This document shows positions 35,710 through 47,639 of a stretch of DNA of 64,000 bases, one piece after another. Source of the DNA: Hymenopellis radicata (Eukaryota; Basidiomycota; Agaricomycetes; Agaricales; Physalacriaceae); contig JADNRX010000017.1 in the NCBI GenBank assembly GCA_015501595.1, forward strand, positions 248,001 through 312,000. The letters run 5' to 3'. How positions within the stretch are numbered: the stretch's first letter is position 1; each line of letters opens with the position of its first letter. Under the pieces are notes generated by a model. The model was not told the DNA's origin and made no database searches. It saw only the letters and a program-made list of their open reading frames with translations. The position numbers were made by a program, and so were the translations under genes.

Positions 35710-36130
35710 ACCTTGGACAGGCCAGCTGCTCGACGGAGGACTTCCCTTGTTCCTGTGGCGTCTGATCCAATACAGTCAGGCTGTTGATGCGAGAGTCAGT
35801 GTTCGGACGTTCAACCGCCGGTGCCGTAAACAGCCAATGAACCAAACAAGCTGAGCTTTGCATTCGTTCAGCTCTTCGGGGGAGTATGCGGAGGCGGCTA
35901 GACCTCTGCGACGCAGTCTGTTTATATGAAGCACCTCACAGTCGTTTCAAGAAAATTAGTTGTGGCGCATTACTGTTTTCAAGCAGGAAGAAGGTAGATT
36001 GCTGATACACTACTGTACATACTGTGTCGACTAGAATGCAACGATACAAGGTAATATAGAAATAAGACTGAGGAATACATGCAGTGATACAAATGGAAAG
36101 TGGTAGTACAGTAGACGAAGAGCACTGGCG
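35710..36130. other. intergenic, convergent 3' ends
   Basis: Separates the convergent 3' ends of the PPR-like and DUF6699-like genes. Nothing else is supported. Confidence 0.5.
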
Positions 36131-36131
36131 T

Positions 36132-36914
36132 TCAAACATGAGTCCGGCCGAGCTTCAAATGCAACTTCCACTTGAACTGATCGCCCTCTGATGACCGTAC
36201 ACTCAAGCCCAGAACCTGACTCGACTCAGTTATGCGCGCGCCGTCGAGCGGCGACCCGCAGGAACACGTCTCCTGCCTCCCGCCCAGCTTCAAATGATCT
36301 CGCAGAACCAACATCGTCCGCTGAAAAACATCGCCCACGCTAACAAACCCGTCCGTATTGTGAGGCGTCACCTCGATGTTGTACCGTCCGACTTGATTCG
36401 TCTCCACGAGGATGAAGATGCGGCGTAACGGGGGATGGCATGCGCGCTCGTGCGCCCACGCCTCCCACTGGTGCTTCGAGGGCGACGACACGTCGAGGGG
36501 CGCACATGTGCCCATGCGAAGCGCGCGGTGAATCGACACGCGCGGCGGCGGCGGCGGAAACGCCACAGCCGCAGTCGGGTACTTGGCGACGAGTCTCGTC
36601 TGTGGCGTGGATGGCTGAGGATTCGATGACGCGGAGGAAGAGGCGGATGGCGCGTATATGGGGTACGTCCGCTTTGGCGGTGCGGGGTAGTAGACGCGCT
36701 TCGGTGACAGCTTTATTGCGGACGTAAGGGGCGTGGTTCGGACGCGTCGATGCTGGGGGAAATGGAGCATACCGTTATTAGGCAGCTGGACCATTTCGTT
36801 CAGGTTCCAGTGGACGCGCTTCTGAAAGACGGTGGCCATGCGAAGTGGTGGCGGTGGTGAAAGGCTGCGGTTGGAAGAGACATTCCCGGGAGCGTTTATA
36901 ATAGTTTCGGGCAA
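36132..36914 (-). CDS. DUF6699-like protein
   Basis: Single-exon frame of 260 codons from MPETIINAPGNVSSNRSLSP. A basic, Pro-rich N-terminal half (VYYPAPPKRTYPIYAPSASS) leads to a compact domain: PPPRVSIHRALRMGTC, CHPPLRRIFILVETNQVGRY, NIEVTPHNTDGFVSVGDVFQ, RTMLVLRDHLK and a final EGDQFKWKLHLKLGR. The [PL]RR-hydrophobic ... VTVGDV pattern is like the DUF6699 domain common in Agaricomycetes, whose role is unknown. An internal ATG (MATVFQKRVHWNLNEMVQ) could be the real start. Assignment is by pattern memory only. Confidence 0.6.
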   Translation of the reverse strand: MPETIINAPGNVSSNRSLSPPPPLRMATVFQKRVHWNLNEMVQLPNNGMLHFPQHRRVRTTPLTSAIKLSPKRVYYPAPPKRTYPIYAPSASSSASSNPQPSTPQTRLVAKYPTAAVAFPPPPPRVSIHRALRMGTCAPLDVSSPSKHQWEAWAHERACHPPLRRIFILVETNQVGRYNIEVTPHNTDGFVSVGDVFQRTMLVLRDHLKLGGRQETCSCGSPLDGARITESSQVLGLSVRSSEGDQFKWKLHLKLGRTHV

Positions 36915-36943
36915 GCGCCTCTAGAAAGGATGCAATTCATTGA

Positions 36944-37228
36944 TCACTGCCGCCTCGCGGTTTCCGTGCGTTGATCTATGCGATGTACGGAGAACGTCAG
37001 TGCCGCAGCTGTGGTATAGCTGTGACTTTCCTGGATGTCCCCGTGGCAGCGATAGTGAATGACGATGGAGTGGAGGAGTAGGAAGCATTGCCTATATGCG
37101 GCACGACGCTGTTTTGAAATATGTGTCCACTCGGTGTCTTTGGCAGACCGAAAGCGCTCTAGGTAATCGAAAGTCTGAGTAGAGGAGGACCTACAGTGTG
37201 AGCACTTTCCGCCGGTGGTGGAAGCCAT
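36944..37228 (-). CDS. small uncharacterised protein
   Basis: A 94-codon frame beginning MASTTGGKCSHCRSSSTQTF with one CxxC pair, then a basic helical part (SKQRRAAYRQCFLLLHSIVI). It stops 30 bp before the DUF6699-like gene's start codon on the same strand. It could be an upstream frame of that transcript, a separate small gene, or chance. Confidence 0.25.
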   Translation of the reverse strand: MASTTGGKCSHCRSSSTQTFDYLERFRSAKDTEWTHISKQRRAAYRQCFLLLHSIVIHYRCHGDIQESHSYTTAAALTFSVHRIDQRTETARRQ

Positions 37229-40182
37229 CTAAACTGGTCTAGAGTCCAACACCGTGGCGCATCTTAGGTTACCAAGCTGATAGCAAACCGTCCGGGCCAC
37301 AAATGGTTTGATTGGAACGTTATCACAGATAACTGAATTTCGGAACCTCATCCTGGCTGTGAGAAGCGTACACACGTCCCAGCCACAGTATTGAGTGGCC
37401 GCAACCATCCCGTTCCAATTGAAAGAGCCAATACAGCAGAGTAACGAGAGTTAGGTGGTGTGATTGAGTCGTCGCTTAGGCTCATGGAGGTCGGACTTCA
37501 AGGAACGACACGAGGCGCAGATCTTCGCTTCCGAAATAGAACAACTGAATGATTGGCTCCGGAGTGTGAGGACATCAAGGAGCTGCGCGTCTGCAGCTGT
37601 TTGTGGGCCATGGATTTGTTTCTTTATACAGTACTTTCTGTGGATGTCGCTTGCTGGGTTCTAGGAGCAGTGTTAATTGAACGAATAAACATAGGGTCCT
37701 AGGTACTGAAAAGGCGGATTAACATTCAAGTCAATCGCGAAACTTAGAAACGTACCCGACTTACAAAGTACAGGCGCGTACTCCACTACTGATTCCGGCT
37801 CACAGCTGTAGAACACGGCTCGGCGGAAATACCCTGGGTAATGACAGCAGCAGTGCCATCCTACAGGTCAACGAGCAAGGATAGATACCCCAAACGTCGA
37901 CTCTAGAGCATGAAGCACCACCGTCCGAATAGCGTCCGGCTCGCTGCCAAGATGCTATGCGAAGGCGTTCCACCTTCCATTCCAAAGATCGAGAGTACCA
38001 GTAAACTTGAAGATCAGCTTCAAGTTCGAGCTCCCATCCCGCCTCGTGTCACTGTGCTCATAACGCGTGTTCACGGTCCCGAGACTTGGGCGCCGCCACT
38101 CGAATTCCACGAAAAATGCGTCATCGCTCCCACTGTACACTCCACTTCGTCAGGCCTATGGGGCACCAAGCGCTCAACTATCGTGAAGCGTGTCAAATTG
38201 GAGTCTAAAGAAAAAGATTAAATACCCACGGCGCGCGGCTAACGAAGGATCCCGATTGAGTGCAAATTTTTTCAAGCAGCTGCCAGCTACTGTCAAAGTA
38301 CATATGTCCGCCGTACGTCGTCCCATGCCAATCTTAGACAGCTGTCAAAGGAAGCCGCAGCGTTCCATGGAAACCACTACTGATGGTGGTCAAGAGCAAG
38401 GTGAATAAACAAACAGTGTTTTGATGTGTTGTAGAAGAAACGAAGCCTGGTGAAATTTGGGTCCACTGGCAAGTGACATTTTCATGCATTCTGGATTTCA
38501 CTCAAAATCCCGCAAGTAGTACAGCAGGTTATACTCTGTCGGATGTTCAGGAGCATTTTCGTCAGACGCTGTGATAAGAAGAGACGGACTTCCAAGTTTT
38601 TGACACGGTAAGAGTGACGACATGCAGATGTTCGCGCTCGAGGCCCGGGCAACGAGGCTTCCAGTACTCTCGATACCCGACTTTGTATGTCGAAGGGAAG
38701 ACAATCGTTTAAGTTTCCAGTAGTAAAGTAAGAACGATTATCTTCTTACTCCTCATAGAGTCTGGAAATCGAGACTAGCTTCCAGAGCGTTAAAGCAGAT
38801 GTCAGAGGGCCAACCTTCACCATATCTCCATATCCCCTCCCATATTTGTATGAGAGGTTTCCGGACTAGCTGAGTTACGTGCTTTGCTCGCTCACAAGTT
38901 CTCAACTTCAAGAGAATCATTCTCAAGTGTTGAAATCCTTTCTTCCCGTGGGCCGTCCTCTAATGCCTTTCAGGCTTAACACAGAAATTCACCAAGTTTT
39001 TGTAGTTGACGTTGGCGATTTGGTTTCCGTTACCCTTTTGTGGCGCTTATCACTTGCTTGTTCTACTTCCGGAAGCCATACGGAGACCTGCCCTCACCTC
39101 TTTCTGGAATGTGGCGGTCTTACTCTTAGTTGGCCTGTCATCAATTCCGCGCATTCGGAAACGAGGAGGGTATTGAAAGCACTCCGCCTTTTCAATCACG
39201 AAATTGCAAAGGCTCATCCCAGTTATCGCAGAAGAACCAGGAGCACGTCTAGCTCCCCTCCGCCATGTACACACGATATACGCGAGCATTTAGTGAAGCC
39301 TCTTGATGAGTAGGATCCGGCGGGAAACGTGTCTCGTAATCGTCGTCGTAGTCTGTTACCAAGCTTCTTGAATGTACACGGTAAACGTACTTGGGTGAAA
39401 GTTCGCAGGCGCACTGGCAGAAGGCTGTGGTATGCCAAAGAATGTCTCCTTCGAGGTACGTTATGGTGTGAAGTGCTTGTCCGTTGTTGGTGCAATGAGG
39501 CAGCCTCATTCTTCTCCGGAGGCTCAGACACCGGCAGGAAGTCCGAGGCTACCTTTTGACCTTCGTTAGGGAGGAAGCTGCAGCGCAGAATGCCGACTGG
39601 GTCCTGGACCATGTACCCAATATTGAACGGCTCTTGATGAGGTTGGAGGTCGCTTGGCCGCCGCGTTTCTTAACGATCCTGTGACACGCTACGCCGATGG
39701 TGCACGCTCAATGTATCACATTCGGAATTTCTCGTGAAGGACCAAGAGCTCGGGGACGTTGCTGTTGAGAGCGATAGAGTGCCGAAGACGCGAAAGGAGC
39801 GCTCACAGTACCGAAACTGCAAGCAGCCACGACACCACATCTCGCTTCCAACCTGGATGAGTGCTCGAGTTAGTAATCAAGGATGTGCAAACTCACCTGA
39901 GGAGGGACCTTGTCAAACCACTTGTTTACACAAAAGTTGATAGGCAACGATGTCATTTACAGGTCTGAGATCCCTTCAACGAAGGTCCTCCTGATGCTAC
40001 ACTCCGTACCTAATGTACGTAGGGTCTTCCATAAAATAGACGTGCGGTTATACATAAAAATGCATCTGAGAGTTCGTGACAGAAAATGAAGAGAAGAGTC
40101 GTCGAACGTCGTGCCAACAACCTAGCGTCGTCAACCGTAGACGCCGATATAATTACCTACATGTCTACGCGGCCATCCCCTT
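37229..40182. other. gene-poor stretch
   Basis: About 3 kb with only short frames. Minus 39223-39612 and plus 38879-39313 overlap each other and show no domain. Plus 37910-38221 (KHHRPNSVRLAAKMLCEG) and minus 38498-38704 are short and unsupported. No repeats were recognised. Confidence 0.4.
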
Positions 40183-42923
40183 CTACGCGCGACGCGTCAT
40201 CCCTTGCTCCATCGCACCGGGAGCGGGGACCTCTCCACTTGCATTTCTTATGCTCACCAATACCTCCCAGCAAAACTTGAGCTTGGCAACCAACTTATGG
40301 TTCTGCTTCGCCTGCACCTCGTCCGCGGTGCCCCTCAATGCGATCTCCATGATCTGGCTCAACGAGAACTTGGTCATCCTATACTCCTTGTCGATCTGTG
40401 TTACGAGCAATCCGTGCGACGAGAGGATGATCTTGGAAGTGGTCATTAAAGTTGAACTGCAGAATCTAGGTCAGTACATGAAGCAGAGAGTAAGTAAATG
40501 CCTGACCTGTAAAACGTCGTGGCTCAGCTTGAAGACGATGACATTCTTCATGCGCAAATACTTCTGCACCCAGTCCATGCCCCGCGACCGCTCGACGTCA
40601 TCCCAGGTATAGTCGTATTCCCCATACAAGCGGTCCATGATATACCTCTCAAAGTGCTTGAGCAAGTATACTTTACTCTTCAAGTTTTCGGGGTACTCTT
40701 CGACCGAGTACGATTTGCGTACGTAGACAGTACCTGGTAGTCGGGTGTCCTTGTTCACTTTCAAGTAGTCGAAGTGTCTATTCAATTTACATCAACCGAT
40801 GGAAGACGAGGTGAGATATGAAAACATACTGTTTGTCTGCACTTAAAATGATACTGGTGGTATCATTGAAATGGACGCCGACACTACCGTCCGTAAGCGC
40901 GTAGCCCATCCCGTACTTGTTGCAGTAATCGATCCAGGAGACGATGAAGACCTTTTCGTCGATAAGGGGAAGGCTAGGATCCACACGTGGATCATGGAAC
41001 AGCTTTCTGCGCTCCTTGGCAGAAAACGCCAGGCTAGAACATATTCGGCAGCTTCGAAGCCCACCAACTTGGCCTTCAACTGCTGCCCATCCCTCGGGGA
41101 CACGGCGAACTGTACAGGGGCTGGCGGAGGTAAAGGCTTGGACACTGGTGCTGGCGCTGGTGCCTTGTGTTCCACGCTCCTCTTCACGACCTTCCTCGGA
41201 GGTGGCGGCAAGTTCTCGCGGTCATCTTCAGTCTCTTCTCGCTCCGCCATCTGAGCGACGATGCGCGCCTTCATAGCTTCGAGCTCCTTCTGCTTGGCAC
41301 GTTCCCGCTGATGCTGTTCCGTTTCTTCCTCTTCAATGCCCTGGAGACCCCGTTTCATGTTACCTCTGCCGGGACCAAGCGGAGACGCCACGGGTGGTCG
41401 CGACGCCTGCAGCTTTCGCATCAAAGGAGACTCCTTAACGCCTCCACCTCCGCCCGCAGTGCTCATGACCAAAGGCTTCCTGGCTGAATTGAGCAGGGCA
41501 GCAATGGGCGAACCGGGTTGGACTGCCTTCTGGAACTCCTTCTCCTGTTGTGCAATGGTCGACGCGACATTCTTCGAGACTGCTCCGGAGGAGCTCGAAG
41601 TGGAAGAGGTAGACTTTGGTACGGCAATAGAGCTAGTCTGATCGTCGTCAAGCAGGGAAGCACGCTTCACATTGCGATAATTGATTTGACTGGAAGCGCG
41701 GTCGATCCTATGAAAGGTGGGAATGGCGTCGTGAATAGTTTCGGGAAGGTATGGAGGGAAGGTGCCTGTACTAAGGAATCGATGTGCAACAATCTCGTGG
41801 ATGGTTGGTCGTTGCGAAGGATCTGAGGCGAGGATGGTGGTAACCAGTTCTTTTGCCTCGGCGGATATAGCACGCTCTTCAGGGAAGCCATAATCGTTTT
41901 CCTTGATTTTGCTGCAAAGACATCCAGCCAAGGAATAAGGTCGATGAAAAACGACACCTACTTATAGATCCCCTTGACTTCCTTGGTCTGAAATGGTGGG
42001 CGGCCGATGATCAAAGTGTAAAGAATGACACCTGTAGACCATGTGTCGACCTCATAACTGTGACCGTTTGCGGTGTCGAACAGGACCTCTGGAGCGATGT
42101 AGTTTGGTGTCCCACATATGGTCTTTTTGCGTTCGCCTTCGTTCTCTATAAGGGCTGCGAGACCAAAGTCGCCGACCTTGATGTTTTGGTTGCCGTCCAA
42201 AAATATGTTACCGAGCTTGAGATCGCGATGGATGACCTGGTGGGTGTGCATATAGTGGCAGGCACCGAGGAGCTGCATCATGAAGAAGCGTGTCTCGGGT
42301 TCTGTGAAGCGTCTGCGGCGACGAAGGAGATCCATGAGGGAGCCGCCGCGACAAAGTTCGAGGGTCATGTACACATTGTCCTCGTCTTCGAAGCATTCGA
42401 GAAAGTCAACAATGTTCGGGTGTTCGAGCATCTTGTGTATCCTGATTTCGGCGTAGAGCTGGGAGACTGTAAGCTGGAAAGAGACAAAAGCTGGCTAAGA
42501 CTCGCCTTGGTCTTTGCCTTCTTGGTCTTGAGCGAGTCCTTGGTGACAACTTTGCAGGCCAGATGCTTGCCTCTGACGTCCCGCACTTCGTAGACCCTTG
42601 CAAAGCCGCCCTATAGAATAGCATAAGCCAAGGAGTCTAATAGAAGGCATATAACGCACCTCGCCCAAAAAATGCGTGCGGTGAAACTGCTTGCCCTGCT
42701 GAACATCCTCGATGATCTTGGGCGGCGACGGCGGCACGCTCTTGCTGTTCTGCCTGGTCAGCGGCGGCGACGAAGGTGCCTTTTGCTGCTTCTCTGCAGG
42801 CTTGGGCGATGCGGGAGCCTTTGGCATCGGGACATAGTTGTGGTTTACCGTGTTGAGGGGATAACGCTTGGACGGTCCCGCCATCGGGGCAGGTGGCATT
42901 CTGCTGTATGGGTAGGCAGACAT
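40183..42923 (-). CDS. CDC5: Polo-like kinase (Cdc5/PLK1 type)
   Basis: Mitotic kinase acting at spindle poles, kinetochores and the mitotic-exit network. ATG at 42923 ([20 protein letters not shown]). Kinase domain: [46 protein letters not shown], catalytic loop [33 protein letters not shown]. The linker has a charged coil ([20 protein letters not shown]). Polo box 1: [20 protein letters not shown]; polo box 2: [20 protein letters not shown] and [20 protein letters not shown]. Stop at 40183. The intron between KAKTK and LYAEI starts with GC (GCGAGT..CCCAG, 47 nt), so it is a GC-AG intron. One base is missing from an AAAA run at 41023-41026 (TTTT on the coding strand), where LAWR must join [17 protein letters not shown] in the next frame. 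All other introns splice in frame. Family call is secure. Confidence 0.92.
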
Positions 42924-43292
42924 GTAGAAAAAATCTGTGGAATCTTGAGGAGGCCTAACGCCTGTCGACAGTAATGATGGTGGTGCAGACGACGGAGCAA
43001 TCCGAACCGCCTCACGAAAGCCGCATGGCCTCATGTGACCTGGGCTCGTATCACGTGGGCGTGGATCCACGGAGGAAGTTGCAATAATTCAGGAAATTTT
43101 AACAACATTATTGGGAAGCGACGGAATATACGTTGCGACTACAGCGGGTTTATTATCACGCCGTAAAGGGTACAAACAGAGACGATCATCAAGCGTAACT
43201 ACAACCGACCAACAAGGGGAACAGAGTGGCCAATATAACCTAACAGAGGCTTAGTATGACGGGAGCGCAAAGATAAGACGGCCGCACCTTGC

Positions 43293-44064
43293 TCAAAAAA
43301 GCGACTTGTGGGAGAGCGAGCCAATAATTTGACTGCTAAGCATCTTCTTCACGACACGGATAGTACCAGACTCTGTTGAAGACATACTGTCAACGACGAC
43401 TAGAAATGCACGCAAAACAGACAAACTAAAATCTGGAATCGGGCCATCCTCGGGAATCGTAAACAACGTTCTTTTTGCAAACTTTGAGATTTGAAGATGA
43501 GATGCCCGACTTGAGAATGCTCTTTTACAAGCAGCGAAAGGCGCTGGAGCATTGCCAGACGCTGTATAAAGACCGGATGAGACAGAGTCCGACACAGAGA
43601 GCATACCACAACAGTTCGACTTGTCCGTTTCTTGCGCGTGAATATGTTTGAATTTCAGCGACGGAATCCCAAGGCCCAAACCAGTTGGGCGTTTACGAGG
43701 TGGCAGGTTATTGGCAGCCGCTAGAGAAAGACCTGATGAGATAGATGTCGAAGACGATATCATACCAAGACAGCTCTCCGGACTGGGACTTGGAGGGGTT
43801 TCCAGTTCTAAAGGTCGACTTGTATCTTGTTTTGTTCGAATGGCCCAATCCAGTTGGACGCCTGCGAGGACCGCTTGAGGGTAGTCCTAGACCCAAGCCA
43901 GCTGGGCGTTTTCGACTAGGTTGAGTATTTTCGTCGTCTCGTTTGCCTGCACTAGGAGCGTCAATGATTGACCTCGAGGACCTATCGAAAACGGTTTCAT
44001 AAAAAGACGAATCAAACATGCATATCGTGAGCGTCGACGCGTGAACTTGGCCAGCAGATATCAT
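43293..44064 (-). CDS. uncharacterised protein with repeated GLGLG motif
   Basis: A minus-strand region with three copies of a short motif: RKRPAGLGLGLPS, RRRPTGLG and RKRPTGLGLGIPS. Context: MFDSSFYETVFDRSSRSIID ... DDENTQP, then SRPLELETPPSPSPESCLGM, ISSSTSISSGLSLAAANNLP, and the tail RTLFTIPEDGPIPDFSLSVL, FLVVVDSMSSTESGTIRVVK. The first part and the rest differ by one frame (shift at about 43830), through a missed intron or an indel. The start is uncertain; exons up to about 44340 are possible. No family is recognised. A repeated linear motif suggests a binding platform (inference). Confidence 0.4.
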
Positions 44065-44609
44065 CTAAATGCGGCCGAATTCATCAAGACTGATGCAATG
44101 TTCAATAGAACTAAAAATGCTCACCGAAGAGGTAAATCTGGACATCAGGCAGGATTAGACTTGGTGATGGGGTTTGAATAGAGGTGATGAGATCAAAGCA
44201 GAGGAGACAGCAGGAACTGTACGAGCCAGTCGCACAGATGAAAGCAAGGAGCAAGGAACAATAGGGGCTTCGTCACCCGAACTCGACTGAAAGGGGGTTG
44301 GTTCGTTTATCCGGGTCCAATTCAAATTGCAAGCTACCACTGACCACTATATCACTATCATTGCAGCTATCTACCTCCTGCTGTAATCTAGTCTCAGACT
44401 TTGTACTGGACAGTCTCAATGGTGCTTAGAAAATGTCCACCCTCGGAGAGTGGGTCCTTTTTCGCCCGAAAGTTGATCAGATCCTTACTCATGAATCGTC
44501 CCTGCGCCCACACATGCCTTACATACGATTGCGTCGGGCGTCCACCCTGACGACTGTATATTATTACCTCCCGTCGGCATGCTGAAAACATTCCTCTCTT
44601 CCTGTCATC
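44065..44609. other. intergenic, divergent upstream regions
   Basis: Holds the upstream region of the SNG1-like gene and possible 5' exons of the 43293-44064 gene. Nothing more can be supported. Confidence 0.4.
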
Positions 44610-46592
44610 ATGGACGAGAAAACGGACACTCGCGTCTCCAGCCCGGAATCCCCACCCCGAAGGATGGTTCACTTCACGGCCAACGACCCATCGACGAGGA
44701 TGGCGCGCGCGATCTACATCAAGACGGTCGCCGGAGGCTGCCTGATGATCATCATGGTCATGCTCTCCGTATTCTCCATCTACTGGGGCTCATTATGGAC
44801 GTTACCGGCCCACAACATTCAAGGCTGGATCGTGGTATGTATACTCTTCCACGAGTAGACACCGAGTATGACTATGTTAGGACTTCGACGGTTCCTCTGT
44901 GGGGAGTGCTGTTACATCAGGGCTCGCATCCAGTGCAGGCAAAGTCACTTGGACCGAGATATCAGCATCAACATTCCCAAACGGTCTCTTGGATGTCGAA
45001 CATCAGCTCAGAGAAAACAAGGTCTGGACAGCCATTGTGGGTACGTTCGCTTTCACCTATATCTTCCCGGCACCCACCTCACCGATCCCAAAGTTCACGC
45101 GAACGCGACGACGCGTCTTCAGTCAGCGACGCAAGCAGTAGACGTGTCTTACAACGGGTCACAAGCAATAAGTTTCTATGCCGTCGAGGCGCGTAACGAA
45201 AATGCCTTGTAAGTACTTGTCAATTTCTCTGCCTCCATAGTAACGCGTCGCTAAACCACCCCAGCCGCTCGATTATCCGACCTTCCTCGGAGGCCGCCTT
45301 AATCCGTATTTCCCAGCAATTTGCGATCTCATACATCCAGTCAATTGCTTCCGACGCACTGTCCGATTTAGCGCGATCTGCGCCACATATCCTGACAGCA
45401 CCCATCGGATACACTACAATGAACCTGATCCCGTTTGATGTCCCAGTGTATGAATGCTTCTAAATCTAAGTACCGGTGGCTGATCTGAATTTTCTCTCTC
45501 TCTCTCTCTCTAGTGCAGCTGCCATGACGGGTGTCGGTCTGATCTTCCTGACTATCGTGACATTCTTCTTCGCGGTACACGATACACTTCAACTTGTCTT
45601 GGCTGCATCGAAAACTCAACGAATGTATGATAGATGATCGGAAACGGCGCACGCGTAGCATCTGGCTTCCAGAACACGCTCACAACGCGGTCCTTGATAA
45701 CGCTCCGCATCGTTTCTATTGCCGTAGCCTACTTTGTGCTCTCGCTGTTTTACTCGCTCCTGAACAGGGCTTTCCAAGTCGACTTTTCTCGCAAGTAAGT
45801 CATTCCCGAGCGACACTCTGATTTCCGTGTTCTGACAGTGAATGTGTGGTTTTACTAGATTCGGACATTCAGGCTTCCTCGTGTTCTGGATGCTTTCATA
45901 TGTCGGAATGCTCGCCATTGGTCTCGCGCTCGAGGCCATGTTCACGATCTTGACGATTCGATTCATACCGTTCTTCCTGATCACTTGGATTATTGGTCAG
46001 CAACTTCGCAACCTTCCCCCCATATGTATATTGATATTCCCTCAGTGAACGTCTCTGTGTGCCTCATGCCCATCGAGGTTCTGCCAAGGATATACCACTA
46101 CGGATATGGTTCACCATTCTATCACATATCTACTGCAGTCAGGACAATTCTCTTTGGGACGAAGAACGAAAGTATGTCTGTCTTTCGGATTTTACTATAT
46201 GTGGATAGATCTTGACATTTCCGGCAGTTGGATTCCACTTTGGCATCCTCATCATTTGGGTTGGGATATCTCTTGTGACGTTGCCTTTGTTCCAGTGGCT
46301 TCAGCGCCGACCGACGGCGAGCAGAAAGCAAATCCTGAGATTCCGGATACATTTACACTATTCATGCAAGTTCATAATGAATCCTGAACCCATCGACATT
46401 ATCTTATCCTACAGTACCTTTCACCTAAAATTGACGCCCGTGACCACTCAAACTCGGGAGCAGCTCGTACGGGGACCATGCATACAGATCGGCAGATTCG
46501 GAATATCTGTACTTTCCCGAACTAAATCCTTTGTACTCTGGGCCCTCCTTTGTAGATCCGCCGACGTGACCCACTCACAGGCCATTGCGTAA
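44610..46592 (+). CDS. SNG1-family membrane protein (DUF3533)
   Basis: Polytopic membrane protein related to yeast Sng1 (nitrosoguanidine resistance); the family is linked to drug or stress resistance and membrane asymmetry. Exons: MDEKTDTRVSSPESPPRRMV to first helix AGGCLMIIMVMLSVFSIYWG and LPAHNIQGWIV; DFDGSSVGSAVTSGLASSAG with NGLLDVEHQLRENKVWTAIV; VHANATTRLQSATQAVDVSY; RSIIRPSSEAALIRISQQFA; IGYTTMNLIPFDVP; AAAMTGVGLIFLTIVTFFFA; TLTTRSLITLRIVSIAVAYF; FGHSGFLVFWMLSYVGMLAI; NVSVCLMPIEVLPRIYHYGY; GFHFGILIIWVGISLVTLPL. The layout is one N-terminal helix, a large loop and a C-terminal helix bundle, as in the family. Introns are GT..AG and in frame. After QRRPTASRKQ the frame runs on to 46592, overlapping the antisense GH43 remnant, so the true end may be near 46350. 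Confidence 0.82.
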
Positions 46593-47505
46593 CACAACCG
46601 CCTTCGACTTCACCCCACCCAGCGAAATCGCCCGTGTGTACGGCCCAGTCAACGATTAGGCGATCGCATGCTCGATGTGCTTCTTGCCGATGCTGATATG
46701 CACTCCTGGAGGACCGTCATGTTACGCGCTTGCGTCTCATGCAGACGTACCCGACCGGGATGGGAAACGTGTCGATGTAGCCCAATCCAGATTCCGGCGT
46801 TGGAAGTGCCGGACATAACAACGGGCCCAGTCCATGTTTTAAGCGCGCGGTAGACACGTAGGCCGTACAACGACGTGGAGAGGGATACGACGATGTTGAG
46901 TTCACCGGTGCGCGTATCCTTGTGGTTTGCGAAACTGTTATGTATGATTGAGTTTGAAGAGCAGGAACCCATGAGTTAACGGGAGTAATCACTGAGGAAG
47001 TGGTGGGTATTGTCGCCACGGCGAGCGTCCATGAGAGGAGATCAGAACTACTCTAGCCCGAATATTGGCGGATAAAGCAGATATCAAATATGCGCGGACT
47101 CACAGCGATGGCGAAGTTCGTGTCGTTCCAACCTGTCGTGTCTGTGCGCACAGTCTTCAACAGACCGAAACCACAAACTATATAGTATTTCCTGCTATGA
47201 ACAGTCAGCTGCGCCCTCGATAGGACTTGGAGGACCAACATACTCAGTCTGCAAGATGATACTTGGGTCGCGGAAAACTCCTGTAGTCGGCGTGTACGCC
47301 GAACCCTTCAGCAACTGAAAGTTCGTCCCATCGTCCGATGTATACACGTAGAGGTCATGCTCCGAAACGCAGTGAAGATATACTGCCAGCTAACTGCGCG
47401 ACCGGAGAGCTCTGGAAAGAGCTCGGGCCCAATGAGGTCAAGTGGAGATGCCATAACAAAAGCACAACACAGAAAAGACAGCAACATTATGAAGAGCGTT
47501 GCCAT
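46430..47505 (-). pseudogene. GH43 glycoside hydrolase (arabinanase/xylosidase type), copy 1
   Basis: Secreted plant-wall hydrolase remnant. The signal peptide MATLFIMLLSFLCCAFVMAS starts at 47505, then ELFPELSGR and QYIFTAF; SEHDLYVYTSDDGTNFQLLK and VFRDPSIILQTE are typical of the N-terminal blade of the five-bladed propeller. GWNDTNFAIAV, VATIPTTSS, GELNIVVSLSTSLYG, TWTGPVVMSGTSN, YIDTFPIPVG, HIEHAIA and SLTGPYT follow, ending with YRYSESADLYAWSPYELLP at about 46443-46505. Breaks: a one-base loss at TTT between QYIFTAF and SEHDL, a TAA in HAIA-stop-SLTGPYT, and shifts before YRYSES. The other copy has intact codons where this one has TAA, so decay is partly independent. Confidence 0.72.
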
Positions 47506-47639
47506 CACGGCAGTCTTCACTCGCAGAACGCTGGAAGCACTTATATAAAAAGCGTCGTCTTTCGGGACAAAGTCGGTCGAAGCATCAGAGATGCCATGAG
47601 GATGATGAATAGTGTTACATGTCCGTGTCCGTAGGAAAT

